From positions 9,608,609-9,672,608 of the forward strand of contig CM041084.1 in NCBI GenBank assembly GCA_023079485.1: a stretch of 64,000 bases of DNA, given 5' to 3'. Origin of the DNA: Archilochus colubris (lineage: Eukaryota; Chordata; Aves; Apodiformes; Trochilidae). Below, piece by piece: positions 27,201 to 40,248 of the stretch; positions within the stretch are counted from its first letter, which is position 1, and each line of letters starts with the position of its first letter. The position numbers and the translations under genes are program-made. Below the pieces are notes generated by a model. That model did no database searches, was not told where the DNA came from, and was given only the letters and a program-made list of their open reading frames with translations.

Positions 27201-30200
27201 TTGGGAATATCTGGTCTGGGAAACCAGGCCAACAGCCATATCTGTTCTGCTCACAAACACGAGGTAGTACTTTTGGCACTACTAGGACCTCCAGAAGCAC
27301 TCCTAAAATTAATGGTTTTCTTTCACTGACTCGTGGGATCAGAGTGATTCCCTGCAATTACTCTTGCAAATGTGACAGGTTGGTTAGTTACCAAGCTACA
27401 TCAAGTAAAAATTTTGCTCAGGATGTTACTCTAGAGGTAAAAATTCAGAGCTGGCTCCTATAAAAAGCAGAGGAAAACATCTGGAAAACTGAAGCCTGAA
27501 GAGGAGGAAAGGATAGACCCTTGGAAGGACTCCTCTTGTAAAATAATTTACACCAGCAGGTGAGAATCATGTTCAGGGATAATATATTTCAACAGATTAT
27601 GGAAGTACAAAAGCTATAGGCAACAAAAGTAGAACAGACTATCATTTTATCTTTGCATATATTACCAATAAGAAGAAATTCAAAATATTCAAAGCTGAAC
27701 TCTCGTACCTAAGAAACCTGACAGTATTTATTGTTCTCTATGACAAAGCCACAGTAACTGCTTTTTTATCTGTTATTTTCTTGTGCATGAATAAGAAGCT
27801 TGAAGTATCATTTTCCTGTGGGAATATACAATATCAGATTTCAGGCACTGAAGCAGTAATGTGGGGGAGATGATCTCTGTCACTTTCTAAGTATCACAAG
27901 GAAACTGGAGGATTAAAGAGAGAAAAAAACTCTAGGGAGTGTGAGTAGTTACATGTGAATAGTTAGCCAAGGACGTTCTTAGATTTATCTCTCCAACAGT
28001 TATGGTTCTGAGATACAATAGCAGAATTGTCTCTACTGGATAAATTCATAAGCAACTATTTTACATCTGTATTATTTAGGTAGGGGGTTAAGCTATGTTA
28101 TCAGAAGCAAAACTTTTGGCTTCGTTCATTAATGATGGACATTTATATAACTTATTTATAGTTAAATAAATAGGGATAGTGGCAATGTGATGGATAAATA
28201 TATTAGGAATTTTAAAAATTATTTCATGTAACAAATCTGTCTCAGAGATTTTAACAGACTTTAGTAGCAAGAGCTTTTCTCTTTTATGTATGTTTATAAT
28301 CTATTTTTGGTTTTAAAGGTACTTGTAGAAGTTAAATGAAGAATATGCACAAATCTGTTTCCCTTGATAAATTGCACTTGCAGGTAGAATAACAATTTCA
28401 AAGAGGACATTGAGATATGCAGAGAAGGTCAAGTCAGTGTTTCTGTTTGTATATATGTATTAAAAGACAAGAACATTTTGTTATTAATAAAAAAACAAAA
28501 AGAGCTGAAAAGCCTTGTGCAATAGAAAAGTTTCCAAGAGACATCAAGACAACAAAGAACAATAAAACTTACAAGCCCTGTTTTGTTGCTGTAGATATTG
28601 TGATTAATTTTCTCCTATTTATTTTAAATTTCCTTTAAAAATGCAATTAAAATGCACTAAATATTTTAACCTGGTAGGGGAAACAAAGAAGATCATAAAA
28701 ATACAATTCTTTAATGACTTGCCTTGGAAAACAGAAAACCTGGAGAATAAACCAAGAGTTCTGTATAACCCAGCTTCAGGGTCCTAACCTGAACACCATC
28801 CTCGGGAAAGTAATCATGACATGCAAAGTAGCATCATTTATCACCTTTGTAAAGGTGGAGAAATTATATTAAACATATGGAATAAGCCTAACCCTTCAGC
28901 ATGTTAAATAGGTTGGGCTAATCACATTCCATAGCAATTTGATACCATGAACATAAGATCCATTTTCAGCTTTTTCACAGCAATTGAAAGGGAATATTGG
29001 CTACTTTAAATTAAATGCATAGAAATTTATGTATGTTCCAATTAAGTTAACATGTTGTGAACAGATTTACAGCCTATATAATTTTACATAGACAGTCTGG
29101 AATTGAGAGTTAGCATGTGACAAAACACTAAATAGCCAGAAGCTGACTAAAACAACAATACAAGAAGTTTGCAAGCTAACAAAGCTGCCATGAGCTGTCT
29201 GCAATCTTGTATTTGTATGAAAAACTTCAAGCACATGCCTTCTGATAAACCACAGAACAGAACAGATGCCTTTCTCTGAATTGGATTGATTCAGAAAAGC
29301 ATGACTGGACTCTGCAGCTCAAAAGCAGAGAAAAGATATGAAATTTCAAGTTAGGGTTTTTCTTAGTGCATTTAAGCTTAACTACTCAACCTCATCTTTA
29401 AGAAATTGCACATCAGGCTGACTATTTCACTTGCTGAGTATGCAGCAGCTTGCATTTATTTTTACTGGAGGTGGTAAGAACTACATGTTCTGTAAAGTCA
29501 GGCTTTGGGTTTCCTCAAGAGGGACTCAGGAAGCTAAACATTGTTGAAATGTTTTGATTGTGGGATCTTGGCCCTAAGCTCCAAGCATATCCTGCCAGAA
29601 AAATGGGAGTGTTGGCAATATTTCCAACTGAAAAAAAAAAGTTTTCCATAATTGCAGAAATATGAGCTCAGAAAATAAGAAAAGTTTTCAGTTCTCTCGT
29701 CCAAAGACCAAGACTTCTCTGATTTGAGAGCTCACATTGATGTAACAGAAAGGTGTAACTACAGCTAAAGTAGCATACAAATGAAAATAACATCTTGTAG
29801 ATACCTTTGTTTTACAAAGATGTTTTATAAGATTACTTTAGCATTTCAGAACTCAAATTAGTAGAAACGGTTCAAAGAAGTTTCACTGAGAATGACACAA
29901 ATCCTCCAGTGGTAGAATACCAATTTTTTGAGGGAGAAAAGAGTAAACAAAATAAATCACCCAATTTGATTGGTTTCTCAGCATAATAAAGTGCTGAAGC
30001 AGCACAGCAGAGGATTTGCTGGACAATTTTCTACACTGAAACTGTCAATTCATTCTGAAGCTTAGCACTGATGGATATTATGGATTGGTATAGATTGCAC
30101 TGCTCCAACCATCTGAAAGGTCACTCAACTAACACAGCAGGAGTGACCTATTGTTCTTGCCATTGACAATCAGGCTGCCGTTTTGACAAGTCTTTAAACT

Positions 30201-30867
30201 ATCGCAAATCTTTTCTTCGAGTATTACATGGAAATGTTTATCTTTGCTTTGTGGCACAATTAAAAGCTGGCATCTTAGGAGTTCACTGAAGCAGTCTTAA
30301 TATCTCCTTGGGTCACACTTGCAAAGCCATGGAAGCCTGAGAATCTAATGGTGAATGAATCACCCCTGACATTTGTCAACCGTACCACCGAGTATAATCT
30401 TTTCAGTTCCATTTTCAGATCAGAAGGTGAAAAGAACTCAGGCTATTATCCTCAGTGTGCAAATATGCTGGGCTACTTCCCTTTATCACCAAAAGACCAC
30501 TGTTTCAGCTGTAAAAATGAAGCCTTGCTGCTCCAAAGGAAAATGGAGGCCAATAAAAATTGACGGACTGAAACTATGACCTATGGCTTTATGGAGGAAG
30601 AAGAAAAACGTACAAAAATAGTAAGTATTGGAAAATAAGTAAGTAACTATGATGTTATATTTTGGCATTTCATTTTGTGTGCACAAGATGAGAGTGAATT
30701 TAAAAATCCCAAGAAAATAATAATTTTGGGTTTATAATCTTAAATGTGCTACTTGCTACAAGAAAGATACTTCAGTTAATTTCATGCCTACCTTTACCTC
30801 CAGCTTCCACTCTATTTAAAATAGAGAACTTTAAAAAAGCATCAAGTTCTAAACACAAAATCAGAAA

Positions 30868-31035
30868 AGGATAGAATCAGGTTGGAAAAGGTCTTCAAGA
30901 TCATCAAGTCCAATTGTAAATATCAAAGATCAATTGTGAAATCCATTTCCTAAGTACTCACAGACTGTAACTGCCTCTCAAACAGGGGCAATTTTAGTCT
31001 GACATTAAATACTCTACTAGGAACACTTTTTGTCC
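30868..31035 (-). mobile_element. Diverged CR1 LINE 3' fragment, minus orientation
   Basis: GATAGAATCAGGTTGGAAAA then GGTCTTCAAGATCATCAAGT and CCAATTGTAAAT follow the 3' end of a common avian CR1 subfamily in antisense. The following 100 bases keep patches such as CATTTCCTAAGTACTCA and TGACATTAAATACTC. The copy is old and short. Confidence 0.75.
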
Positions 31036-31333
31036 CTTTAGTTCACTGGATGAATACAGTTATATGTAATTTGTGGAACATACACCTAGGGCATTTATTA
31101 ATACAGACTGATGTTAACTGAAAGGCCTGAGGGAAGTAGCACTAAGTGGGGAAGAAACTGGCTTCCACTGCTTCACATAGCATTCTTAGGTAGGAACTAA
31201 GAGGTGTGGTTAAATTGGGGCATACCATCAATTTCTGCTAGACCAGTTTAATAACCACAGAAGTACACTTCTGAATAAAAGTAAACATATATGTCATCTA
31301 CTGGAAGGACAAAGGCATTAGCTAGACAACACT

Positions 31334-31346
31334 CCCCCCCCCCCCC
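31334..31346. repeat. Poly-C run (13 bases)
   Basis: Thirteen uninterrupted C on the plus strand. Run length is prone to sequencing and assembly error. Confidence 0.85.
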
Positions 31347-32892
31347 AGAAGAATACTCTGTAATAACTAGCTCTGTGCTGGAGGATGTTCTTGAGAATAG
31401 TGAGCCTGCTACAGAAATCAGTCAATGAAAATGCACATTGCAGGAAATCAACTGAAAGATGTAATTGCAAAAGCAGTTTAAAACTGCTTAATGATATCCA
31501 AAGCACTTGCTCATTAAATAATGATCAACAGTGGTTACACAGAAGAGGACCAGAGGACCTCAGATCACTTGGGACTTTTCCTTAAAACAAACCCTCCCAA
31601 AAGATCTTTTCTAAACTCTTGAGATGTGTTTCTTTAGAAAGTGGAAATAATTTAACATTAAAACAGCAAAAAAATCATTCAGAATGAGATAAGATAGCAA
31701 TGCAAGGATCTGTTAATATCGCTCTCATCCCCACTATGTCCTCACAAGGTAAGTCCTTTCCTTCAGCATCTATCATTGCAGTAACTTTTATTTTCTGCAG
31801 GGTAACCTCTGAGTCCTTATGAAATATATTCCTTCCACGATCTCTGAGGACTGGGTGTTTCTTTCCTACTGTTTAGGATGTCTCTGCCTCTCTCTGATGT
31901 TTGCAGGCTGCAGAGCCCCAGCTTTCACTCTCTTCTCTTCTGCATGTCCCTCCAAGCATATAAAATCTCTTCCCCCTAATGGCATCCTTTCTTCGTGATC
32001 CCACCTTTCTCAAGAGTAGTCCCTTAAAGAAGGTGAGAAACCCAGCCACATGCATTTCAAAGCAACATAGAGTGGTAAAAACAAGAATATTGCACAATCC
32101 TGTTGTCTTTGATCCCCTTAATAACTGCAAGACAGCCAAAAGAGTCAATCTGTGATACAGAAGGTGCAGCCACAGTACCTCTAGAGGCAAACCTATCCAG
32201 AGGTAAATATATCCTAGAAATTCCTAACTTCTCACAGAGGTTGAGTCTGGATCACTAATTAAATGCAACATTTTCCTCACAAGGGGGAAAAATATTAAGG
32301 TGTACACACGGTTCTAAACTCCCAAATGCTCCTATAATAAACTGTGTAGCACTGGGGGAAAAAGCTGCCTTTTGAAAGTATAGTATTAAATGTCAAATTC
32401 ATTTGAGACATGACCTGAAATCATTAGGTCTTTCTTTCTAAACTATCTGCATATGTGATGTTTGGCTTCCTATATGTGTTATTTTCAGATCAAAATGAAA
32501 ACATTGAGAAAACGCTGTGCTTTATTACAGTGTGTCATTTTTGAAAGAATGACTCAGACACTGATATTTAGGCTACTTTCAAGTCAAATATTTAAAGCCC
32601 ACATCCTAACCATGAGCACATTTACTGACATATTGGAAGGTCACTGGAACATAAGAAGACAGAGAGAGAGGTCTGAGCAAAAGACCTACAATCTAAATAT
32701 CTTCCACATTAGAGAAAAAGCAACTATAAGAAAACAGAACTGTTTTCTTGTATTTTCATCGAAGTTCCAAACAGTTTCAGATGTATTAAAAATCAGGCCT
32801 GTGGCATTTTGCTCTTGAACATTATTATTTCATTAGGTGCAATGACTTTTCCTCCAGTTAAAAATACCATTCAAATTGGCTGCTGTACTTAC

Positions 32893-33263
32893 TCTTTCAC
32901 TGTCACAATATAGCCGTATTCTTTCTCCTCTGAAGATTTCACTTCAAGTTGTAAGCCTTGTCCCGTATTTTTCTGAGGCTCTTTATAGGGGTTTTCATCC
33001 TGCATTAAAATGTTCTTAATCCAGTGGTGGGTCTCACTCGGGTCTTTGGAGTCAGATTCACTGATCTTTGGAGCTGTCAGTTCCCTTAAGATAGTCTCAC
33101 TTTTTACATTTTCCACACCAGCATTTATTTCTTCTGAGGAAGAGTCAATGTCTTCAGATTTCTTGGCTTCTGTCTTAACAGATTCTTCAGGTGCAAGGTC
33201 TTTATGTATATTTTCAGGTAACGCATTCTCATTCAGGAATTTAATTAGTTTTGCAGTGTTCTC
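32893..33263 (-). CDS. PTPRN2: PTPRN2 internal exon: processing site and start of mature ectodomain
   Basis: 371 nt, phase 0 start and two bases over at the end. The acceptor is TTTTAATACAG and the donor is GTAAGT. The conserved core is EAKKSEDIDSSSEE followed by INAGVENVKSE. Human PTPRN2 has R-K-K-S-E, an acidic serine stretch and then G-V-E-N-V-K-S at this place, which distinguishes PTPRN2 from PTPRN. The Lys-Lys pair is a candidate prohormone-convertase site; that is inference from position. The exon ends with LQLEVKSSEEKEYGYIVTVK, the entry into the membrane-proximal mature ectodomain. The segment between is variable and hydrophilic. This exon gives the firmest evidence for choosing PTPRN2 over its paralogue. 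Confidence 0.96.
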
Positions 33264-35029
33264 CTGTATTAAAAGGATATAATTATTTTTAAAGCTAACC
33301 ACAGGAATGTTATACTGAACCAAACTTGGATATAATCTTTCAAACTCTTATTGATATGGTAGAGCCTAATCATACAAAACTCACATGCTAATTTTCTCAA
33401 TTTCTATATGCTGCCAGTCTAGGTAAGAACATAATATTTATTCAGTAATAGCAAAAGATCATTATTGTATTTTTGATAGTTTAATAAAGGCAAATAAATT
33501 CTATAGTTAACAGTTACTTTCCTCTACAAATATCACAGAATCTAGATAGCCTTTTCACTGTTTTGAACAGCTGGAAGAATGTTATTTTCAGTGGGGTTTT
33601 TTCATGTGTCTACGTGGTATTGATGAGAATAAAACTTTGTTATGAAATAAGTTAATGAAAAGGAGAAATAATAGAAATATCCATCAAAATGCCTAAGCGT
33701 TGAGGGTGGAGATATGCAGTCATCTTGGGACATATACAGGAAAGGAAAAAGGAATAAATGATGAATTGTAGTTCACTTTCACATCTATAGAAATTATGAC
33801 AAACTGTAAGTGATCCACTAAGCTTAACATATGATCAGAGAAAAAAATCTGTCAAATAAGTCAACATAATAAGCAAATGTGCAGAAGTCAAAACATGTGC
33901 CTGGAACAATCTGTTAGTTAGTCTCATTCTATAAGTGTACTGCAGCCAAGCATTTGGTATGAAATGATGGCTAATGGGCACTTTTTGCTCTGTGTCACAA
34001 GATATTCTTTTCTATCACTTCCCCTGTTCAAACTGTCACTAAGAAATTTATACATCTGATCCTCTGTAACCCTATTGTGAAAGTGCCTCATTCCTTGAAG
34101 AACTTCATGTAGGTGGCTACACATTGTCCACTCGTGTGCTTTCCTTGCTTAGTAGAAGGGCAGCTACTAAAGAGATTTTACTGTGAACATAAGAGAGTTT
34201 TACCAACCATGAGTCTTCCAGTGTTAGCTTTTGATAGACTATATAGTATGACAGAGTATATAGTATGAGAAACTTCACAGCAGTTTTTAAAACATGTCTG
34301 AGATTTTTCTGCCCTATGAAATGCAGAAAGAGGAATATGCCTAGAATTTGGTTGAATATGGAATGTAATCTACAGGTTATGATTCAAAACTCGTGAGGAA
34401 TAGCGTAAGAGAAATCTGGATTAAAAATCGCACAGTTGATGTTTCTACCTAGAGTATGATGTATATGCCTAGAGCTTTCAAAATGCCTCTGATATTCAAT
34501 GATTTGGAAGACTAAGGGGTAAAGTGAAAAAAGTGAAGAATGACAGACCCCATGAAAGAGGGAATTTTAAACCCTCCCACAAACACTTATCCTCAGAGGA
34601 AATATGTTTATTCATCAGCTTCTGAAAATTACAGAGGTTATCCGAGCTAGGATGCTTACATTCCCCAGAACTCAGAGCCAAAGGATAAGTGAAAAAAAGG
34701 GTGATTTCAAGAACATCTCAATGCTCAAAATAACCCAAGGAAAAGTCTGAATTTATCTCAACTTTGGGATCTGTTACAAATTCTGTGTATTTACTAATGA
34801 AAGAAAGGCCCAACAGCTCTGCAAAGCTCTTTGTGTTGTAGATTTGAATAAATGTTCATTAATATTTCAATGCATCAATAACAATATGCCTATGTTGTGA
34901 TACTGAATTATATCTACAGAAGACACACAACAAGTCTTATGTTTTAGAAGTTTGTTCTTGACCTTCACAGCATACAAACCTAATACTTTGAGACATAACA
35001 CTTGTTTTCTTAAAATACTGGTACTCTAC
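33264..35029 (-). other. PTPRN2: PTPRN2 intron (1766 bp)
   Basis: Phase-0 intron. A 17-bp tandem duplication containing ATATAGTATGA lies at about 34241-34271. No transposon or RNA gene was recognised. Confidence 0.8.
34241..34271. repeat. 17-bp tandem duplication, second copy partial
   Basis: ATATAGTATGACAGAGT is followed by ATATAGTATGAGA. Confidence 0.75.
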
Positions 35030-35070
35030 CTCTTTATCAGTTCTTGCACTGGCTTCATGCACTCCATTGT
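35030..35070 (-). CDS. PTPRN2: PTPRN2 very short internal exon (41 nt)
   Basis: A 41-nt exon recognised because it supplies exactly the phase needed between its neighbours: two bases completing an Asp codon, then 13 codons, ending in phase 0. The acceptor is TTTATCCTACAG with a good pyrimidine tract and the donor is GTAGAG. The peptide (D)NGVHEASARTDKE aligns with the human segment D-D-G-V-Q-D-D-D-D-R. Skipping it would join one trailing base to a phase-0 exon and shift the frame, so it should be constitutive if the protein is made. It is too short for an ORF scan and is the exon most easily missed by automatic annotation. Confidence 0.87.
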
Positions 35071-36368
35071 CTGTAGGATATAAAAAGCACAAACATATAG
35101 TCATGAAGGGAAAACATACATAAAACAAACACTGCTTATAGACTGCTTTGTAGTGGTGGCCTTTTCATGCAATTTAAACATTAAAACATCAAAGCTGAAA
35201 GGGCAGAGTAAAGAGCGCTGTACAATTCAGTATTGTTGTTCTAACCCTATTTTGATAGCAAATTAATGCAAGATCAATAGACAGAGTACTTCAAAAGCCA
35301 ATGTAATTGTGTTATTTTGCTAATTAAGTGTCCGATCTTCATATCAGATTGTTATTATAAAAAAAAAAAAAAAAGCAGTACTAGCTAGCTGCATGGAAAT
35401 TTAAAGTCAAAGGAAACAAACATTTTGCATACACTTTTTGAGGGAAGAATATTAATTTTTTTCAATATATGTCCTCTACCTAAATCACTTTGCAGTTTAA
35501 CTATAGTGATGATGTGTAGGCACATCATAAACCTCAGTCAAATAATGCTGGCTTTTTGGTTTATGAACTGAATCTCACTCATTTCCCCCAATATGATTCA
35601 GGACAAACCCTCATGTCTGCTCATTTTAATCTACAAAAAGAACTGGTAATTAAAATACCCAGAACATCTCTGACTAGTAAGGACTTCAAAATATTACCAT
35701 GCAAAAAGACAGTAAGTTAAAATAAGTTTATCACTTATAGCATATATTTTTGGTGTCCTAGATATCATAACATTCTGAAAATAGACATTTGGTAATATCT
35801 ACGTCCCACTGTGTTATGAACTCACTAATGGCAATTACTGTAGCTCCCAAATCTGCATCACCAGGAAACTATGTGTCCAGACAGAGGCAAATAACAATAA
35901 GAACTCCTTTATTTCCCTAAGCAGGAAAGGAAACAAGTAGTTCTCTACTTGTACTTGTCTAAGACTGTCTTCTGTCAGTAACTGTAGCACACTAAAGAAT
36001 GATTACCTGTAAAACAGTTTTCCCCACATATTTCAAAATATATTCTTGGAATATAATTATTTTTCATTATCATTTTGCTTAAACATCTCATTTTCAAGAA
36101 AGGGAAATGAGACCACACAGCATAAAGTAATTTCTATTTCATTATAAGTAGGTGTGTAGGTTTATCTTGTTTGTGAAACTTGAAGACCAAGGGTTCAAAA
36201 AAAGATGCAATTTCAATAGAGTATCTGCTGTAAAAAGAAAACAACAACGGCCTTCAGGGAAAAATAAATTTCCCTCCTGTCCTCTTTAAAAGTCTAGCAC
36301 CATTGTGAAACAACAAAGCAAAACTAGGGTAGCTATCTTTCCTTCTACTTAACTCCCAGACTTAATAC
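35071..36368 (-). other. PTPRN2: PTPRN2 intron (1298 bp)
   Basis: Short phase-1 intron between the 255-nt exon and the 41-nt exon. It carries a 16-base A run at 35359-35374 and nothing else recognisable. Confidence 0.8.
35359..35374. repeat. Poly-A run (16 bases)
   Basis: 16 A after TTATT, intronic. No associated retroelement recognised. Confidence 0.8.
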
Positions 36369-36623
36369 CTGGTATGTTGATACTGTTTTCCATTAATCCA
36401 GTCTGAATCTCTGCCCTGCCTTGAGAATGTTCTTTTTTCATCTGTGCTCCTGTTTTGTCTTCTTTAGTTTTTCCAGCAGCCTCCTCCACACCTTCCTGAA
36501 TGCCAGCTGTCTGAATTGCAGTGGCAATTGTATCAGCGATCTCATCCAGTTCTCTCGAGCTGAGATTCTCCACACTGACCTGGTGTTTTTCTAGGTCCTT
36601 CAGTACATCTTTAATAAGTGCCT
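36369..36623 (-). CDS. PTPRN2: PTPRN2 internal exon, conserved helix of the pro-region
   Basis: 255 nt, with two bases completing a Glu codon, 84 codons and one trailing base. The acceptor is TGTTTTGACAG and the donor GTATTA, which is weaker than the others. The peptide begins ALIKDVLKDLEKHQVSVENL and continues SSRELDEIADTIATAIQ. This matches the human pattern L-L-K-D-L-Q, then L-S-G-L-E-L-D, that I recall from PTPRN2, so this is one of the clearer identifications. The second half is Lys/Glu-rich and hydrophilic. It lies in the granule-luminal pro-segment that is removed when the proprotein matures. Nothing is broken: the frame is open throughout and joins both neighbours. Confidence 0.95.
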
Positions 36624-39600
36624 CTGTCAAAACAACATAAGCACAAGATTCAGCTGTATATAAGAAGCACGTGTACTTGTATCAGTAAGTATCTTTCATG
36701 TTTTCTCCAAGGGCTTTTCCTTCATGAAGAACATGCTTTCCAAAAGAATGCATACACATTCAAGCTGCCAGCTTTACAGAAAATGAAGTATTTTAAATGG
36801 ATATTAGATTTTATGACACGGGGAATGTATGCCAGGTACTGGGTGATGCATGCCATCTACAAGCCAGGAAATTTCCCCGGAGGTAAAAAATTGTTGCTTT
36901 TTCTTTACAAGACAAGAATTTTTTCCTAGTTGGAGCAACTCAAAATGCAGAAGACAAGTGTTAAGGCAGGTTAAACTTTTTTAGCTGCACTAAGATATCA
37001 TGAACAATGCTATGGTTTATTTGAGATTAAAGATCAGTTTTCCTTATTGATTTGGGTTTTGCAAGATAAATACCTTTAAAGAGCTCTGTGGGGGAAAAAA
37101 TTAAAAAAAAAAAAAAAAGCCATGAGTGGATATGGGTATAGGTCCATTATCTACCTGGATATTTATTATCTACTTGGATATTTAATAGAAAAACCTTCTA
37201 AACTGCCTTTATTTATCTATAATGCTAAACATAGGGCTTACTCTAGCACAGAAAAATCAGTTTAAAAAACATCCTTCTTCTGCTTATTCATGCTGATCAG
37301 GAATACATATACATATGCATTTGCATGCAAGCAAGAAAACTCACATAGTATTGTTTAAAAGGAGGAAGACAGAGATTGCTTTTAAATCTGTTAAATGTAT
37401 GAGTTCATATTTAAGAAGTTTGAGGGCAGCATCCAACCCTTTTTTTTTAAATAACATTACATTCTTCCTGTTAATCCCTGTGGCTGGACATCACCATCAT
37501 CTGTAAACAAGATTTTGGCAGTGTGCTGTCAGCTTCCAGGCTTACATAGAGCTGAATTAAAAAGTAGTTGTGTGAAGAGAAACCACTACAAGAAAAATGG
37601 CTAAAGAGAAGGTTTTATTTCTCACAACAAATAAAGAGGAATTAGTTCTAGACTACTCTGCTCCAGGGAAGAGGCAGTAAAACATCTGATTTTGCAGGGA
37701 GATAAGACTCAAGGCTCATTTGTCATTGAAAAAAGAGGCCAAGACCTTGGACATGACCATCATTTTATGGGCCTCACAGTGTTAGCTGAAGAGGTTAGCC
37801 TGAAGCTGACCATCAGCTTTTCAATGTCTACTCAAGACAGAGATTAATGTCCTCTAGCCTGTTCATAATTCACCTACTAAGTTGCAAGGATGCCATATTC
37901 CCTAACCTAATTAGTCAAAATAAAACAAGATAAATTAAGTAGTTTAAATAGTAGGTTTACTGTGAGGCAAAGAAAGGGGCACACAGGGAAGGTGGTTCTT
38001 TGATGTACTTTCTTTTCCAGGTTAAAAGGATGCATCTTTCCAATAATCAACCATTCTGATATTCCAAAATTCTCCTTATTTCATTCTAACATTCAGCTAA
38101 GGTTGTGTGCTGTGAACTCTTACTACAAAAACATAGTTTTAAATACATTTCAGTGTGACTATCAATAAAAGGTTAAATCAGTGATGTTTTTCAAACTGTG
38201 GCAATGAACAAAGATTATGGTACTGTACTCAAATAGCACAGTGTTTTGACCAGGAAAGCAAGTGCTCAGTGATGACAGTCAAAAACTTAATCATATGACC
38301 TATGCCTGCTTTCTAGCCAAACACATTGAAAAGAATGCAATTCAGTTACTGTGATTTTCAAGCCATTAGGAAACATCAAGAAATTTATAAACTTCTTTCT
38401 GAATTAATGAAAACAATTCAAAACCAGATAAGGCTAGTAGTACTGATGTCCTGAAAGTTATTTCTGTTCTGAACATGGGACCAAGATTCTTAAAATACAG
38501 TGAGAGTAATCAGGAATGCCATGAAGTTTTCAGCAAAATTCAGAGTTTCAAGAAAAATACCAGCAAAGGGAACAGCATACGAGCAATTATGTCACTGATT
38601 TAAAAATATGCAAACAATACTCATTCCTTTAAGATCAAAAAAGTTAGTTCAAAATAAAAGAATTTATTGACAGAGCTAAGTAATTCAAAATTCTGATTTG
38701 AAAACTCATCAGCCTGAGTTTTCCAAGCTGTAAACCTCAGAAAAATAATTTGCATCTGCAGTCACCTGTTAAATTTTTTATAAGCTAGTCACTGGCCATT
38801 TCATCAATATTTGAATAAAAATCTTAAAACATAATTATATTCCAGGACATATACAATTAAAAGAGCTATATTAATGTAGCACTACTGGATTTTTGCTTAT
38901 TTTAGTTGTTACACAGCCAGCTGTCAAGACCAACTACTGTCAAGGTCACCTTGCTACTCAACAACATGCAGTAATATAGCCTTGTCATTTCCATTCCATT
39001 TAATTTTCTTCAAACTAACTTTTCTCTATTGTGATTATCTCAGCCTAGTCTTATCTCTCCAGTCTACTACCACAGTCAATAACAAAGTAGTCTCAAACTC
39101 CAGCAACATGGAAATGAGGGAACAAGTTGGGAAACCACACAAGAACATGAATGGTCACAAGCCCTGCTCCAGATGATACTACCCCAGGCTTACTGCAAGT
39201 TCTTCTGACTCATAAAGTAGAGACAGAGGAGTCTCCTGGTCCTCTGGTGTTGTTATTCCTGTGCTGGTCAATACCATCTGGACAAAGTTCATCAAATGAA
39301 CTCCTAAATATAGACTTGCACCAATGTGACTAAAACATAGGCATTATATGCTACCATTACTGATCAGCTACGAGGACTTAAAATGTCAAGAACCAAAGGC
39401 AATAAAGCTAGTAAAGAGGAACATCATGCATTCAGTATACCAGGAGGAACAGTCATCAAAACATCCATAGCAGCCTGGTGAAATGTAGGTCTATGTAATG
39501 AGTCTTGCTAACTTGGTGTGGTTACTGATAGGATGTTAACACGTGTCCACTTCTTATCACAGCACTTGTCTGCATTTGTGTGTTTGCAGATTATTGGGTG

Positions 39601-40180
39601 GAAATAAAAAAGCAGGTGGCTATTGCAATGGCATATCACTTAAGGAACACATGTACTCAAAAATGCACCTGGAACTGTGCACAGCCTTTATGCTCTTTCA
39701 CTGACCTCTTTTAAACAGTTAGTAATGTTTAACAGGTCTTGTACTGTAAACCAAATTTCTCCCTTAGCTCCAGCTTCAGAACTCAAGAATGCAGGTTGTC
39801 TTTCCAGGTTACTGTTGTATGGTGTCATAACAGTAAAGGCACATATATCTTATATGATAGAATTTTTAATATCAACTTCACCAGTGGAATTTCTCTAGTA
39901 CGTAACAAAAGCACCTTAGCAAGGGAAAACAGCTTTTTATTGTACAGCTCCTAAATCATGCTCCATACTCTATTAACTGCCAAACCCAGCTTGCCTGACA
40001 ACTGAGTGTTATGGCAGCAATAACTTAGCTGGCAGTCACACTGGGTGGTCTGTCCTCTTCTACCCATCACCCACTAACCAGATATTATCTGTACTCAACA
40101 ACTGAGTACCACGTAGACTGCTGACTACAGCTTTGACAAGACAGAGCCCATACCACAATATCTTTACAAATGTGTAAGGG

Positions 40181-40248
40181 TTTGTGGTTTGGTTTTTGGG
40201 GTGGTTTTTTTTGGGGGGGGAAGAAAAAAAAAAAAAAAGAAAAGAAAT
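40181..40248. repeat. G/T tract running into a poly-A tract
   Basis: GGTTTGTGGTTTGG and TTTTTTTTGGGGGGGG, followed at once by AAG and a long A run with single G interruptions. Confidence 0.85.

Larger units (their letters stand above)
14751..32892 (-). other. PTPRN2: PTPRN2 intron (18142 bp), the largest in the window
   Basis: Phase-2 intron. It contains minus-strand CR1 fragments at 22956-23325 and 30868-31035, a possible older one at 23660-23960, two (TTTA)n microsatellites (16021-16039, 24266-24289), a poly-C run (31334-31346), and a 10-bp perfect inverted repeat (19094-19118). Several 100-130 codon open frames (for example 21901-22299 plus and 26968-27357 minus) show no family resemblance. 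Confidence 0.8.

Noticed and set aside
26968..27357. 129-codon minus-strand open frame
   Set aside because: Locally G/C-richer sequence keeps several frames open on both strands; no recognisable protein.
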